DNA of 64,000 bases from Adineta vaga (GCA_021613535.1 CP075492.1:17360001-17424000), one strand, 5' to 3'; counted from the first letter of the stretch, positions 33,040-45,755 are shown. Numbers and translations are program-made. Notes: generated by a model not told the origin, from the sequence alone.

Positions 33040-33267
33040 ATGAAAGTTACTGTAAGAACATTGGATGATCATCGAATTACAGTCGAGGTAGAACCATCAG
33101 ATACAGTAAAACAATTGAGAATTAAGATTGAAAATGGACTAAATCTCGAACCTGGCAGACAGCGCCTTTTATTTGATGATTATAAGCTCGAAGATGATAA
33201 ATTGCTTAGCGACTACAACATGATGGACAATAGTTTAGTGCGTGCTACTGCTCGCATCAGACGTTGA
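33040..33267 (+). CDS. Ubiquitin-like protein lacking the terminal GG
   Basis: 75 residues along the whole length of ubiquitin. Clear matches are VEVEPSDTV (ubiquitin positions about 15-23), RQRLLFDDYKLEDDKLLSDY (about 40-59) and a closing RIRR. Ubiquitin ends RLRGG; here the frame stops after RIRR, so the diglycine needed for conjugation is absent. Leu8 is kept and position 44 is Leu instead of Ile, so part of the hydrophobic binding surface may remain. The start is set at 33040 because the preceding sequence (tttttgatag) looks like an acceptor or 5' UTR. The likely role is a non-conjugated binding module, but it could also be a relic of a polyubiquitin or UbL gene. Confidence 0.8.
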   Translation: MKVTVRTLDDHRITVEVEPSDTVKQLRIKIENGLNLEPGRQRLLFDDYKLEDDKLLSDYNMMDNSLVRATARIRR

Positions 33268-33437
33268 ATATTGTTAGAATCTGGGTAAACTATATATGTT
33301 GTCAAGAATTTTTTATATTTCATAATAAATAAATATTGATCGAAGTTTATTTCATATTTAAACAATTGATTTTTCATAAAAACTTTTCTCAAAAGTATTT
33401 CAATATTTGTTTGAAAACGAATTTTAGAAGAACTTAT

Positions 33438-33534
33438 GGGTGTGGGTGGGCGTGAAAGAAGTAGTAGTGTCAAACGTGAAACTTGAATTCAAATGAGATT
33501 ATCCAACCCTTCCGCACTCTCACCCACACCCTCA
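33438..33534. repeat. TGTGGG inverted repeat with long loop
   Basis: Arms gggtgtgggtgggcgtg and cgcactctcacccacaccct, with a loop of about 60 bp. The loop includes gaaagaagtagtagt, also seen in the element at 56828. Confidence 0.8.
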
Positions 33535-35817
33535 CTTGGATCCTACCCTTTCCGCATCTGATCCGAAATAGTCAATTGAAAATAAATTTCAAGCTTGGCA
33601 TGTATGTCAAATTTGAGATTAACAAATATTCGTCGCTTTTAGTTTTTGCTTTAGTTCTTTTTTGTAACTTTCTAATATGTCTGTTGTTCAGATGTATTTT
33701 GTGTATTTTTTTGTGTTAAATCTTGGATTCGAAGATATCTGTACAAATTATTCGAGATATCGAGTATTACTTAGCATAAGATCTTTGCCATCTGTACCAA
33801 AGGTCTGACCACAGCTCTTAATAAGTATAAGATAATCCAAATATCTGCACCTAAATTTTCAAGATCTGTTCACTTATCTGTACCCTGTATCTTGGTCAGG
33901 ATCTTGTTCACAAGATGTTCGACTAGGACATGTTTCAAGAGTACCACGAATTCATTAGTCAATGATTTGTTATATATTTTTTATTTCATATATTCTATTT
34001 ATATTCGGATTGATGATTCAGTTTTGATTTTCTATGTTATCTTTGTTTTCTACTAAGTATATATAAAATTAATCATGAAATAAACATTGTGAAACTATAT
34101 TTCTATCGATCTGTATTTACTTAAAGAAAAATTTTCATCATTGGTTTTAAAGGAAAGACTATGAAACGTTTTCGTATTTATATTCGTAATCAATAAAAGT
34201 TAAATTACATCTAGTTACTTGTAGCTAATAATATACAGTGAGATAATTGAGATATGACGTTGTTTCTTAGAATAACTTCATTAATTAACAAAACATATTT
34301 CCAGATTCTATGATCCCTGATGTGGATTAAATAATCAGGAATAGCGTGTTTAATGTCACATGCTATTGTTAATTGTAGCTGATAGAGCAGAAAACGATTA
34401 GTTTTGAAAATAATTGACGTTTGTTAGTGTGTACAAAACTATATCACATTTACCATTAGAAGTGAACCATTTAATTTACACTTAATTAATTCATTAACGA
34501 ATAAATAAAAATAAAATCGTATTATGAGTGCAATTTGTTTTCTTTTAAATAGGTTGACGTCTTTGCAATAGCTATTATGTCATTCTATGAGAATGATAAC
34601 GTTAATGATGATATAAAATCATATTTACGTTGATTCTATCTCATGATACAAGAGAATCGTAAATTCTAAGTTTGACATTGAATGTTATTTACTGGTGACA
34701 ATCATTAGTGATGCTAAATATTCTTTATTAAATAGGTCGTTCGTAAGATTTTATTCGATAAATATAATCACTGTATTTTGCGACAGATATTCTAACAGAA
34801 AAGGTTTGCACTTCTAGTTGTGTTTTGACAAAAGTATAAAAAATAACGGATAGGTATATAATTCTTAGAAGATTTTAGTTTGTGTATGTGACATTATCGT
34901 AGCATTACGTTTTTTGCTTTTTAAATTTGGATTACAAGTCTAAGTTTGAAAATTGTAGGAAGTTAACCGACGTCTTAGATTCACAAAAAACTTAGTTTAT
35001 ATTTGTAAAGAAAAAGTAAGCGTGCTGCTTTGTCGCTAGATTATATAAAATACACTTGCTGATGTTCTGGATATAACTCATAGTTTGTGAGTCTTTATAC
35101 GAATGTGTTTATGCCAATTGAAATAGTTTGCAAAACTTTCGAGTCATTTGTTTTTCTATTTAACGCGTTGCTTCGCTTAATTGGATAAGGTGATTTCTCG
35201 CGATATTTTATAATATTGTTATTTGTAAAGTTTCAATATATTTAATATTTTAGTTTTTCAACTGTGCTATACAAGAGCACGCCAAAAAAACTATCTTGAT
35301 AATAATAACTATATGATTAAAACTCACAAAAATAGATAATGAAGACACATTTTTAAGGAAAATCACTAACCGTTAATTTTAAATTAACGGAAATACGTCA
35401 CTTTTAATTTACCATATGAATTTAGTTGCTTTACTGTAAACGTGTTTTTTTTTCTTTTTTTCTTATTAGACTTATCTTATTTCTCAAACTATCATATATA
35501 TATAATGAGATAGTCGACAGCACGATGTCTCTCGAATTTAGAGATTATAGTTTTTATTAAATAGAAGAGAATCTCCATCAAAATATTCTCGACAAGACTT
35601 TCGAGTATCGTCAGTTCACAGTCGAACTAAAATAGAACTGTATATAGCTTTGTGTATGATACCGTTCTTGAGAACAACATCATAGGACTACATACGAACT
35701 GTCTCGTTCGAGCCATTTACTTCTATTTTACATTGTATTTTAGATTGTGAACGTTTGTAAAACTCAAAAAAGCTCGTTTTATCTCGATTATCAAAAGATT
35801 TATTCCGGATCTGAAGA
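33535..35817. other. 2.3 kb gene desert
   Basis: Strongly AT-rich with no recognisable coding segment on either strand. It contains the upstream region of the GPCR at 35818. Confidence 0.5.
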
Positions 35818-36777
35818 ATGTCACTCGTCGAAAATAACACAATTGTCACTCCTGATTTTAAAACTCTTCCTGAGAAAATATCTCTTTATTTTTACTCTAC
35901 TCTCTTAGCCTTTTCTACTCTTTGTTACTTCTTCGTCTTCTATCATTTTGTAACCATTCGTTCAATTCGTCGAACATTGAACAATCATGTAATGATTCTC
36001 ATGCTTATAACTTTCTTTATACAAGCTACAATTGATACCCCAATTCATCTTGACCGTTACCGTAGAGGTTTTTACTGGCCACCAAGTCTGACGTATTGCT
36101 TAGTTATGTATATGCTTGATTATATTGTCTATTTGATTGGTGCTCTTCTCATGGTATGGGCATCTTTTGAACGACATTTTATCATCTTTAATCAAAATAT
36201 TTTCAATACAAGTGTTCGGCGACTTCTCATGCATTACATGCCGATGGCTTTCTGTATACTTTATCCGACAATCTATTATACGTACTTTATTATATTTTAT
36301 CCTTGCGAGAGCTATTTTGACATGGAAAATTTGAATTGTGTGGCTGCTTGTTTCGTTTGGACAAGTAATATAATGGCTTTTTACGAGCTTCTTGTCAATG
36401 GTTTCTTGCCCGTATGTCTAGTCGCTATTTTGAGTACTGCTCTTTTGGTACGAGTCATTTCGAAGAAACAGCAAATGGGTCGACAAATGACCTGGCGGAA
36501 AAGCCGTAAAATGGCAATACAACTATTAGGCATATCCACGTCATTTCTCATTTTTAACGTTGGATACTTTGTACTTGCTATTGGTCAAATGGTATACGAT
36601 TCAAGTTTTGGCGCCAGTCTTATGTTCTGGTTTGCACCAATAAATCTGTGCACGTTACAAATGGTGTTTCCTTTTTTTTGCCTTGGAACTATACCTCATT
36701 TAAAACAAAAGCTTCAACTTTTGAATCCATGGCGTCGCCGTGCTGTTGTCCACCCGACTGAATATGGAAGAACATGA
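35818..36777 (+). CDS. 7TM receptor, paralogue of 31494-32486
   Basis: Intronless, 319 residues, seven hydrophobic segments. It shares the subfamily landmarks RRTLNNHVMI, VWASFERHFIIFNQN and TWRKSRKMAIQLLGIS with the minus-strand receptor 3.3 kb away, but the rest is well diverged, so the duplication is old. A Cys in TM3 (TYCLVM) and Cys in the second loop (YPCESYF, NCVAACF) can form disulfides. The C-terminus is basic (NPWRRRAVV). The two genes are divergently arranged. Plasma-membrane receptor, ligand unknown. Confidence 0.82.
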   Translation: MSLVENNTIVTPDFKTLPEKISLYFYSTLLAFSTLCYFFVFYHFVTIRSIRRTLNNHVMILMLITFFIQATIDTPIHLDRYRRGFYWPPSLTYCLVMYMLDYIVYLIGALLMVWASFERHFIIFNQNIFNTSVRRLLMHYMPMAFCILYPTIYYTYFIIFYPCESYFDMENLNCVAACFVWTSNIMAFYELLVNGFLPVCLVAILSTALLVRVISKKQQMGRQMTWRKSRKMAIQLLGISTSFLIFNVGYFVLAIGQMVYDSSFGASLMFWFAPINLCTLQMVFPFFCLGTIPHLKQKLQLLNPWRRRAVVHPTEYGRT

Positions 36778-37292
36778 AACTCTCCTCACTCTGTGTTGTA
36801 TTTTTTTGAATAGTTATAAACCTCCCTATCAATATGATTTTTTGTTTAATATATACGTATGCTTTTTCATAAACCAACTGCTGTTTGGATTAAGTATAAG
36901 TCTTTTTAAATTTGTGTAGCCTTTGAAGCTGCACCACACCGTTGATTAGTTACATCGAATGCTTTTCATTTAGAATGCTTTATTTATTTGAAAGTATCGC
37001 TATTCTTCGCGGTGTGATGTATATAGAATACGTGAAAAGAGAATTTCTCCAAGACTTCTTGCCATTTATCGACAACAGGAATTGAAATTGAGAACACTAT
37101 ATAATCATATCCATCTTCGGAAAATAATTCGAATATTTAGTATATCTGAAGTTTCTCATATTGAACACTTATCTAAGATTAGTTTTGGACAAAATAAACA
37201 AGCATATGCTATATTATCACATGAGACAACTTAATCAGTGCAGAGAGAGTACGGATAAGGCACAACATCTAAAACCATAGATAGCCACTTAC
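36778..37292. other. Intergenic, no recognised gene
   Basis: Nothing supported was found in this AT-rich spacer. Confidence 0.4.
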
Positions 37293-37355
37293 AGGGTGTG
37301 GGTGTGGGTGTATGTATCGCTTCTTCTTTCACACCCATACTCACACCCTCAAGAT
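37293..37355. repeat. TGTGGG inverted repeat, near-consensus copy
   Basis: Arm agggtgtgggtgtgggtgt, core atgtatcgcttcttctttc, arm acacccatactcacaccctc ending in aagat. It shows the typical asymmetric core (tatcnnttctt) and right end (ccctcaagat). Confidence 0.92.
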
Positions 37356-37495
37356 TGTTTTTTTTATTACTTTTTTCTTTAAATCGAAAGGTTTGGCGGC
37401 AATAAAATGAACGAATAAGCAGAAGAAGAAGAAGCTAAAGCAATGATATTGTTATAACTTGTAATTAATTATCCGATTTGTTTTTGAGATATAGT

Positions 37496-38909
37496 TTATT
37501 TTGTTGAACATTTACATGTATTTAACAAAATATCCATGATTTTAGATATAAGATTTATCATAATTATATCTTGACAACCATCATTATTGAAATCAGTAAC
37601 ATCGGTCCAAAATGATGAACCATGTATACTATTTGAATAAATAATTTGCGCTTGAAAATTTCCTTTTCTATTTCGAAAAAAACCATAAATATTTATATTC
37701 GTTTTAGTACCTTCACTAATAATAATGTCTAAATATTTATCACCATTTAAATCACCTGTAACTACTAAATCAGATATGATAGGATGTTCCAGAAGAATTT
37801 GTTTATTTACATGAAATGTACCATTGTTATACCGATATAACAAACAAGTAGTATTCATTTGACTATAAGGAAAAACGATGTCAATTTGATTATTGTTATC
37901 AAAGTCACCAACTACTAATTTACTAGAATCAACATTGATTGCAGTGAAAATTTTTTTTTGTGTCTGATAACTTCCATTAATATTTGCAAAATATACATGA
38001 ATATGTAGAGAATTTTTATTCATCACTGCAATATCTAAATAATTATCATTATTAAAATCCATAACAAATAATTGTTGTGCATCACTCTCATCTGCTATAT
38101 ACAAGGACATTTCTAATGAAAATGTTCCATTATCACTTGCTAAATATATATAAACATAATCCACAAATTCAGTTATAACGATAATATCCAACTTATTATC
38201 CTTATTAAGATCAGTTATAGAACAATCGTATGGTACTCGATTTGTGATTAATAACTTCATAAATTGTTCTTGAAATGTTCCATTACCATATCCATAGAAA
38301 ACACCAATAGTCAGCGCATTATTAACACTAGATGAGAAAATCAGATCGACTCGTCTATCATTATTCATATCGGCGACACGAACAAAACGTGTAAGTAAGG
38401 AATTTTCTAAGTACATTTCAAGCAGTTCTATAAATGTACCGTTACCATTTCCAAGTAAAACATTTATTGACGGATAACTATCACAATAAAGTATTACATC
38501 AATTCGATTATCAAGATTTACATCGGCAACTGTACTGAGAAATAAACTATACGCTCTGCAATACACATTAAATGATAATTGTTCAAATTGAGGATGACAT
38601 ATTGGTTCTAAACATAGAAATTCATATAATATACTATTCAATTATTTTATATCTTTATGAATTAACCTGATGTGCTCGAAGATGTTAATATAGTTGTAGT
38701 CATAGTTGAACTGAAATCAGCAACTAATGACACATGTGTTGTCGAATCTATCAAAAAATAAACATACAATCGTATTAATATCGATAGAAACTTTTATTCT
38801 TACTTTGTTGAACATAAAATATTGGAAAAACAATAATACCTAGAGCCAAACATAGTAAAAGTACGATAACATATATCATCTTGGAAAATAATCGAATACG
38901 ACGAGACAT
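37496..38909 (-). CDS. Membrane-anchored FG-GAP/VCBS repeat protein
   Basis: Exons 38804-38909, 38667-38747 and 37496-38607 join in matching phases (1, 1), giving 432 residues. Residues about 11-33 form a single transmembrane anchor after a basic MSRRIRLFSK head, which indicates a type II orientation. A short Ser/Thr-rich stalk follows (STTHVSLVADFSST). The rest holds about six to seven FG-GAP/VCBS-type repeats with DxNxDxxxD calcium loops, for example DVNLDNRIDVIL, DMNNDRRVDLIF, DFNNDNYLDIAV and DFDNNNQIDIVF. These would fold into an integrin-alpha-like propeller facing outside and binding Ca2+. It may serve adhesion or recognition. Ligand unknown. Frame is intact throughout. Confidence 0.88.
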
Positions 38910-38971
38910 AATATTATTTCTGAATAGAAAAGGAATTTATGATTAAAAATAGATTCAAACAAAATAATGAT

Positions 38972-41900
38972 TTACTGTGATATTATATTCATTTGTGTCA
39001 TCTCAATATTTTCATTAGTATTTTGAATTACATTACATGACATTTCAAGAGAATCAGTTGGATGAATAGAAGTTATCTGTCGTCTTCGATTATAATAGAT
39101 CTTTGATCCAATTCGAATAAGTTTTGGACAAATCCATTTAAGAGCAATCGTTAAACCACCTTGAATACTAAGTATAACACTAATTGTATAAAATATATTA
39201 AACTTTGCAATCGTAGTATGAGAACATATGGAAGGTAAACAGTGTTCATAATATGTCGAATAATTGATTTCTGTTGACAATTTTTCAATAAATAAATTCT
39301 TCATAAGTTCATTTATTGTTGTATTTGGTAAAAAACGACTAAGATTTGTTGTTGAAAGAGGATTTAAAGAATTTTTATAATTTGTATATTGTTGAGTAAG
39401 ATTAAGACATGATTGATCATAAAAACATTCAAGAGTTGAAAGAAGAAATGATTCACTTGGTGTACAACCCATTTTTATACCTTTAATAGTAATATTTTTC
39501 GATGAATTTCTTTCAATAAATATTGCTTGAGTTGTACAATTTGATGATAATCCACAAGAACATTTGTTATCATAAATTATAGCTTTTGTTGGCATATAAA
39601 GAAATTTATACAAAGCTACTGTTCCAGTATATTCGAAATTAGTTCCATACATTGACATAAAAGCATTTCCATGAAAAATACTTTGAATAAAAATGAGAAG
39701 TCGAGAAAATAAGACAGGAGTATTGGATTTACTCTGTTCAATTAATACATCAATACGATTTTTAAAATTGATTTGTGAAAGAAGTTCGACAGTGACTAAT
39801 GATGATGTTAAAAGTTCATTAATAGAATTATTCACTGATTCTATAGACATTTGACATAATCTTTGAAGAAATTGTAAATGAGCTGGAAGAAATCGTCGAT
39901 AATCTTTTTGTTCATATACAGTTAAATTAGGAACAAGATTACTTAAGAAATCGAGTCGCCATGCTTCGGAAATAAATTCTCTTGTACAAACCTATAGAAA
40001 TAGAAATAGAAGAAAACATAATCGAAATGATTTTCTCTCTTACCAAATGAAATACTAATTCAATTTTAACAAATTGAATATATGTCGATGATATTCTTGA
40101 ACATGTACATTTTAATTCATTACTATAGATTTCTTTTAAATGATTATAACGAGTAGAAGATGGATAATCAAATTTTGTTGTTAAAACTTTTGGTTGAATC
40201 ATTGTATAAAATGTAAGAATTGTGAGACCAGTTAGAAATAAGACAATATAAAGACGAGTTGCCCAGAGACCATAAGTTCTAGCTGTTACTCGATCAACAT
40301 TACTTCCAATCTCATGTGATTTGAATATATTCAATCCAACTAATTTATTACGTAATCTTTGAATTATATTTTGGATTCTGATCTTTAATTGATCAAGACA
40401 ATTACGATGAACTAAAATTGAAAAAAAATCATTCTTTTTTTCCAAATATATTTATTGTATATCGAATGCATAGAAATGATATTACCTTGTTCTGTTGTTT
40501 TTTTACAAATTGTAGTCATTTTGAAAATGAGTTTTACAAGATAAGGTGTTAAAATACGTAGTGAAACTGCAATACCACCAATCATTGACACTAATATTAT
40601 AATTACGCCAACAAAAGTTGTTTTATTACTTTTTTGAAAATAAGAACAATATATTGGTGCACAAGATTCATAAAAAAGTTGATATGACGAAAAAGAATTC
40701 CATTGTTCTACCATCAGTAGTTTCATCATGGTTGAAATCGATGTATTAGGAGGAAAACGACTTACTGTTGGATCATAAACGAGAGGATTTATAGGAAGAG
40801 GAAGTGGTGATGATTCAGAAACGACGTGACTAGTAGATGTTTTTCTTAAATAGCTTAATAATAATATAAAACAATCTGAATCGATATATAAACATTGAAG
40901 TGTTGAGAAAAAAAGAGAATCAATTATAAGACAACCTCGAACCGAACCAGACATATTAACAATAAGATTTTTATGATTGTTACTGTTAAAATCAAAAAGA
41001 TGTTTGTAAATAACAGCCGGCATTTGACTATCAGGATTTATAGAGCAAGAATACTTGATCAATGTTGAATTGATTTCTTGTATTCCGTTTGGAATAAATA
41101 AAAGCTAGAAATATAAGTTTTTTTAATTTATATTTTCAAAATTGTTTGAATAGACAAATGATATTCTTATTTAGTCACTACTTATCAATCGTTTTTGATG
41201 GAATCTAACTTATATCATATTTGAAAATAATATTCAACATTTTCATATGACATGCAAATTGTTCTTCTCACTATACTCATATTGATAAGATAATAAAATG
41301 AATAGGAAATTCTTTAAATTCTCTTTGAAAATGTTGTAAATCAGCAGCGAGTATCTCCTTTATAGTACTGAATTAGTTTTAGAAAGTCACATACTCGTAC
41401 TGCTTGATTATTTGTTGTCTCATCCATTATTACTTCTACAGTCAGATCAGTTTTTAAATCGTTCATGTCCGTTTTTCCTACTGCTCCGTAAAATTGATCA
41501 ACTTGGATAATAAGAGGTACGATCTCTTTCAAGAGATGAAAGTTATACTCTGTTGATTGATAAAATTGTTTGAGACTTGTAACGAGTTGTTCATCAAAAT
41601 TAATTTCATTTATCATAGAAGAAACGATAAATACTTGTGAAAGAAATCTCTGAATAGCATCATAAATTGTTTTATTAGCTAATTGACAAAGATCAGATAA
41701 AATTTGAAATTGTACATATGCTTGTTGACGCCAATCATTAATTATTTGATCACCTGAACTTATCTTTAATATCGAAATCCAATGCTCAGTGACGAAACCA
41801 CTTGAACATATTTGATGAAAAGTAGGAGAAAATGATATAAATGTTTGAAAAGATATTGTTTTATTCGAACATGGACATTGAACTGCAGTTGAATAGATTC

Positions 41901-43916
41901 TTTCTAATGATTTGTAAGTTGTTAATGAAGGATTTAATTCTGTTATGGTCACGATTTCATTGTTTAATGTTGTGAACAGACAAAGAATACATATCGAAGC
42001 TAATTTTTAAAAAGAAAAGTATTGAAGATGATCGAACATGTTCTTTTTTTATCTCATATCTTCTAAAGTTATTTTAAACAATTTTCTTTACTATTTAACT
42101 ATAATTTTCAGATTTGACACTTCAAATTGAATATCTCTACGCGAGTGAAATGCAACATAGAAGAAAGTCAATGTTATGTGTAATGAGAAAAAACTTTACC
42201 AAATAATAAAATTAAATAAACACGAGTAATAATTCTTTGCTGTTTGATATTTTCTTCTGTTCGGTGATGAATTTTTTTAAATAAATTTAATCGTTTCATT
42301 GATTGAATTACTGTGATTGTATTCGTATTTTGTTGATCTATAAAATACAAAAAAAAGAAGAAATTCAATCAATTAATAATGAGAACCAGATTTTATTAGA
42401 AATCTACTTGAATTTTCATTTGAACAAGCTTTAGATTCGAATATGATATCAATGAAATATGATGCAAACAATCTAAGTATAATGATGAGGCCACCATAAA
42501 GACTAATGAAAAGAGTAATTGCATAAGATAAGACTACAGGAGTTTTTGTTGTATAAGTACACATTGATGGTGAACATTGATTAAAATATGCCGAATAATT
42601 GATTTTTTTTGACCAATTGACAACGAAAAGATTGTTTAAATAATTAATAACAGACATATTTTCATGTTTTGAAGATAAAATTGAATTATTCCAATTGATA
42701 TCCATCTGAAGAAAGAGAATATATTTAATAAAAATCTCCCATCATATTTTACAAACTTGGTTCAAATTTGGAAAATATTCCAACAGTAATTGAACACATT
42801 CTAATTCGTATAAACAATCTAATGTGCTTTCAAAGATTGCTTCAAGTGGAATACATCCTGCAAAGAAACCTTTAACGATTGTAGATTTCGGTATTGCATA
42901 TAAATGAATTCTCTGCGAAAATTCTAATGGATCAGAAGTATTCACAATTATAGAATCAGTTAACAAGCATTTTAAATTCATATCATTATTAGAAGTATAT
43001 TTTACTGATGATGTCGCTGTGTGATACGTTTGATCCGTAGTCTGTAATATGGTAATTATCCTATTAGTGCCGAGAGCTGAGACAAAGTTGATTCCTCGAA
43101 TTGCCATTCTCAAATAATCCACGAATGACATGATTCGACCACGTGCATCGTTCTTCTGAAATTCAATGGTACCGTTTACGTTCAGTTCAACTTGTCTCTC
43201 AGAAAAAAGTTCAATGGTAACAAATTCAGTATTGTAAACATTGGTTTGAATTTGAGAAATTAGTTCTTCCGAAAAGGAACAAAACTTTGACAAAAGTTTA
43301 AACTAAATGAAAAAAAAGAAACTGACTTTTAGAATATGAGGGGTGTGGGTGTTCGTCGAGGTATCTCTTCTATACCCACACGCTCAAGATGGAATATATC
43401 TATGACTAACCTGCGAAAAGGCCGTTGTTCGAAAATCTATGGGCAAGAAAAGACTTGCCTTTTCAAAATATAATCGTTCAATCCATTGTTTATCAACGAA
43501 AACACTCGAACATACTGAATGCATTGTAATATTGTTAAAAACAAAACTTTTATATGGTATTGTAATTGTTGTACATGGACATGAAAGTGTTTTACCATGT
43601 TCAAACGATAATTTAGCAAAAATATCAGGTGTTATATTTGAAATAACAATCGTTTCAGATTCAATTTTTGTTATAGTAATGTAAAATAATATATAAAGAC
43701 ATACTAAAAGAAAAAATATCACTTTGTTATTTCGTTATGTCTTGTATGTTATTTACCTGTGAGAAATATAACGTACAACCAAGTTTTATATTTCTGATGT
43801 TTAAGAACTAAAATTGGATCTTTGATATCTTCATCATAATCATCTTTGTCTAACATAAAAAGATTATAATTGCGAACTTTTTTTAAAATCCATTCAAAAC
43901 TAGCTTTTATCTTCAT
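38972..43916 (-). CDS. Membrane protein of three tandem TM-ectodomain-TM modules
   Basis: Nine exons: 43757-43916, 43411-43703, 42757-43302, 42408-42705, 42200-42337, 41395-41999, 40486-41104, 40044-40411, 38972-39991. They join in frame with matching phases (1,0,0,1,1,0,1,0) to 1348 residues. Each of three modules has a basic cytoplasmic start, a TM (for example RLYIVLFLTGLTILTFYTMI), a Cys-rich ectodomain with motifs such as LxCPC, CSSxFV, GCxPxEaxFxSTLxCxY and YxxCxPxxC, then a second TM in a stretch like GGLTIALKWICPKLIRI. The modules are linked by phase-1 introns (42338-42407 and 40412-40485), the simplest route to in-frame fusion of tandem genes. I know such modules as a bdelloid membrane-protein type of unknown function, normally single. 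Separate transcripts per module are the alternative. Confidence 0.75.
43338..43390. repeat. TGTGGG inverted repeat inside an intron
   Basis: Arm aggggtgtgggtgttc, core gtcgaggtatctcttctat, arm acccacacgctcaagat. It lies in the intron 43303-43410 (108 bp). Without the element the intron would be 55 bp, the local norm, which indicates a clean insertion. Confidence 0.9.
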
Positions 43917-44169
43917 AATATTCAGTAGATTTTTTCAAACTGATTCAAATACTTTAATCTATAATGAAAATGTTCTTTTACTGTATAAATTATATGAATA
44001 AGAATTATTACAAGAAAAAAATCCAGTTATATTTACCTATATACCTACTAACATGCTTCATGATACTTGTTTTTACTTGCATATGAGTATTTCACATTAG
44101 GAAAGTAGAAGAATCAATTTCAGTTAGAATAAATGTATGCGTTTTGCTTGCATGCTTATTTTTCCTCAT

Positions 44170-44962
44170 TTATATTTATGCTTAAGTTTTTTACAGCTGT
44201 TTAATATTATTTTTTCTAGATCTTATTTACAAATATTTGCAGAACTAAAAGCAAGCCTTGTTGCCTATACCATATGCGATGAAAATTCATTAGAAAAATA
44301 ATTTTTTCTCATTTTTTTTATTATTTTCTGTTACTAAAACTAGCTATAAACTTGAAACTCTGTGTGTGCTTAGTATCAGTTGTCCTTCAGAAACTGTTAA
44401 AGTTTTAAGAAAAACTCGTTGATGTTAAATAGATAAGCGAACTATTAGAGAAATCATTGCAGAGGTTGTGCAACATCTCTTAGAAATATCTCACGTAGTT
44501 TATCCAAGAGGATTTTTTATCATCTCTATTTATTATACTTAGTGCAAACTTTCATTAAACAGAAAATAATGTGCTGGGCTTAGTAAATTTGAAAGAAAAA
44601 AATTCTGTGTTGTTTCTCTTATGATATTTGACATAGGATCTGTTTAAGCGTTTTACAAAATAAACTAAAATCAAGAAATAGATCTCCAAGAATGCTAATT
44701 GCACTCTTTCATTGTAAAACAAAATTCGGACAATTTCGCGTGAACACAGATACAAATCTGATTCATACGCTGGTGAATACGATTTTATGATAAAATAAAA
44801 AATGGATATGAAGACTCATAAATATCCTCTAATTAGTAATATAAAGAATGTCCATCCTATACCGCAGTGTTATAGATATTCATGATGCACACGCTCTTAA
44901 AGATATATCATGAATACCGCTAACACCGCTATGAGTATATCGTCATGGTTTTAGAGGTATAG
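44170..44962. repeat. 0.79-kb direct repeat, copy A
   Basis: Matches 50475-51235 with only a handful of differences over about 700 bp, plus one roughly 30-bp indel near 44910. An identical 66-codon minus-strand frame (44555-44755) occurs in both copies but has no recognisable domain. The right end stops exactly at hairpin 44963. Confidence 0.92.
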
Positions 44963-45014
44963 TTGGGTGTGGGTGTGGGTATCTCCTTTTCTCGTATACC
45001 CACCCACACCCTCA
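44963..45014. repeat. TGTGGG inverted repeat at end of copy A
   Basis: Arm ttgggtgtgggtgtgggt, core atctccttttctcgtat, arm acccacccacaccctcaa. It separates repeat copy A from the B-box fragment. Confidence 0.92.
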
Positions 45015-45053
45015 ACACATTGCTGATAGATCTATAACAGTATATTCATTCTA

Positions 45054-45415
45054 ATGGCAAAAGCAAATAATAAACAAGGTTGTCTTAAATGTGGAAAATT
45101 CAAATCTACATCAAAATGTACTGAATGTTCCGATGATTTTTGTTTTGATCATCTTGCACAACATCAGCAAGATTTAAGTTTATTGTTAGATTATATTGAA
45201 AATGATCGTAATCTCTTCATACAATTATTTAACGAATACAAAGACACAATGGAAATCAATAAATTTACTGAATAAATGGATCAATGGGAAAAATAATCAA
45301 TTAGTAAAATTCATCAAACAGCATATGAATATAAACAATTAGTAATAAAATATATGAATGAAAATATACAAAAAATTGAAATGGATTTTAATGAACTAGA
45401 TTTAAAAGAACTTGA
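45054..45415 (+). pseudogene. B-box-type zinc-finger protein fragment
   Basis: From ATG 45054 the frame encodes a B-box-like zinc site (GCLKCGKFKSTSKCTEC then FCFDHLAQHQQ) and the start of a coiled coil. TAA codons at 45273 and 45294 interrupt it, yet the coiled-coil coding continues (IHQTAYEYKQLVIKY, MNENIQKIEMDFNELDLKEL) until hairpin 45416 ends it abruptly. Related bdelloid proteins continue into NHL or WD-type repeats. Left and right borders are both TGTGGG hairpins (44963 and 45416), with 40 bp of 5' flank retained. It is a decayed fragment, not a working gene. Confidence 0.8.
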
Positions 45416-45465
45416 TGAGTGTGGGTGTAAATATAACACCCACACCCGCCCACACCCTCAAGATT
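45416..45465. repeat. TGTGGG inverted repeat cutting the B-box fragment
   Basis: Arm tgagtgtgggtgt, tiny core aaatata, arm acacccacacccgcccacac then cctcaagat. Confidence 0.88.
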
Positions 45466-45755
45466 AATGAACGGATTAAAAGACAGCTATCATACGTGCT
45501 GTAACATAGTAAATCATGTTGGCTATCATACATCTATGTCTAATTGATTTTCCACTCCTCCTCTATGAGTGCATTTTGTCATGCATTCGCAAACCTTTAA
45601 ACCACATAAACTTCAACATATCACTAAATCCATTTTTGAAAGACTAGCAATAGTATAGTCGTCAAATGATAAAATTCAAAGAACTGACGGGAGAAAATAT
45701 TTTCGTTTTCTAGATTAATTTTATCATGATTGAAACGAATATCTTCAGTGAAATC

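Noticed and set aside
44555-44755. 66-codon frame conserved in both copies of the 0.8-kb repeat
   Set aside because: Identical because the whole block is recently duplicated. Conservation is not limited to the frame and no domain is visible.
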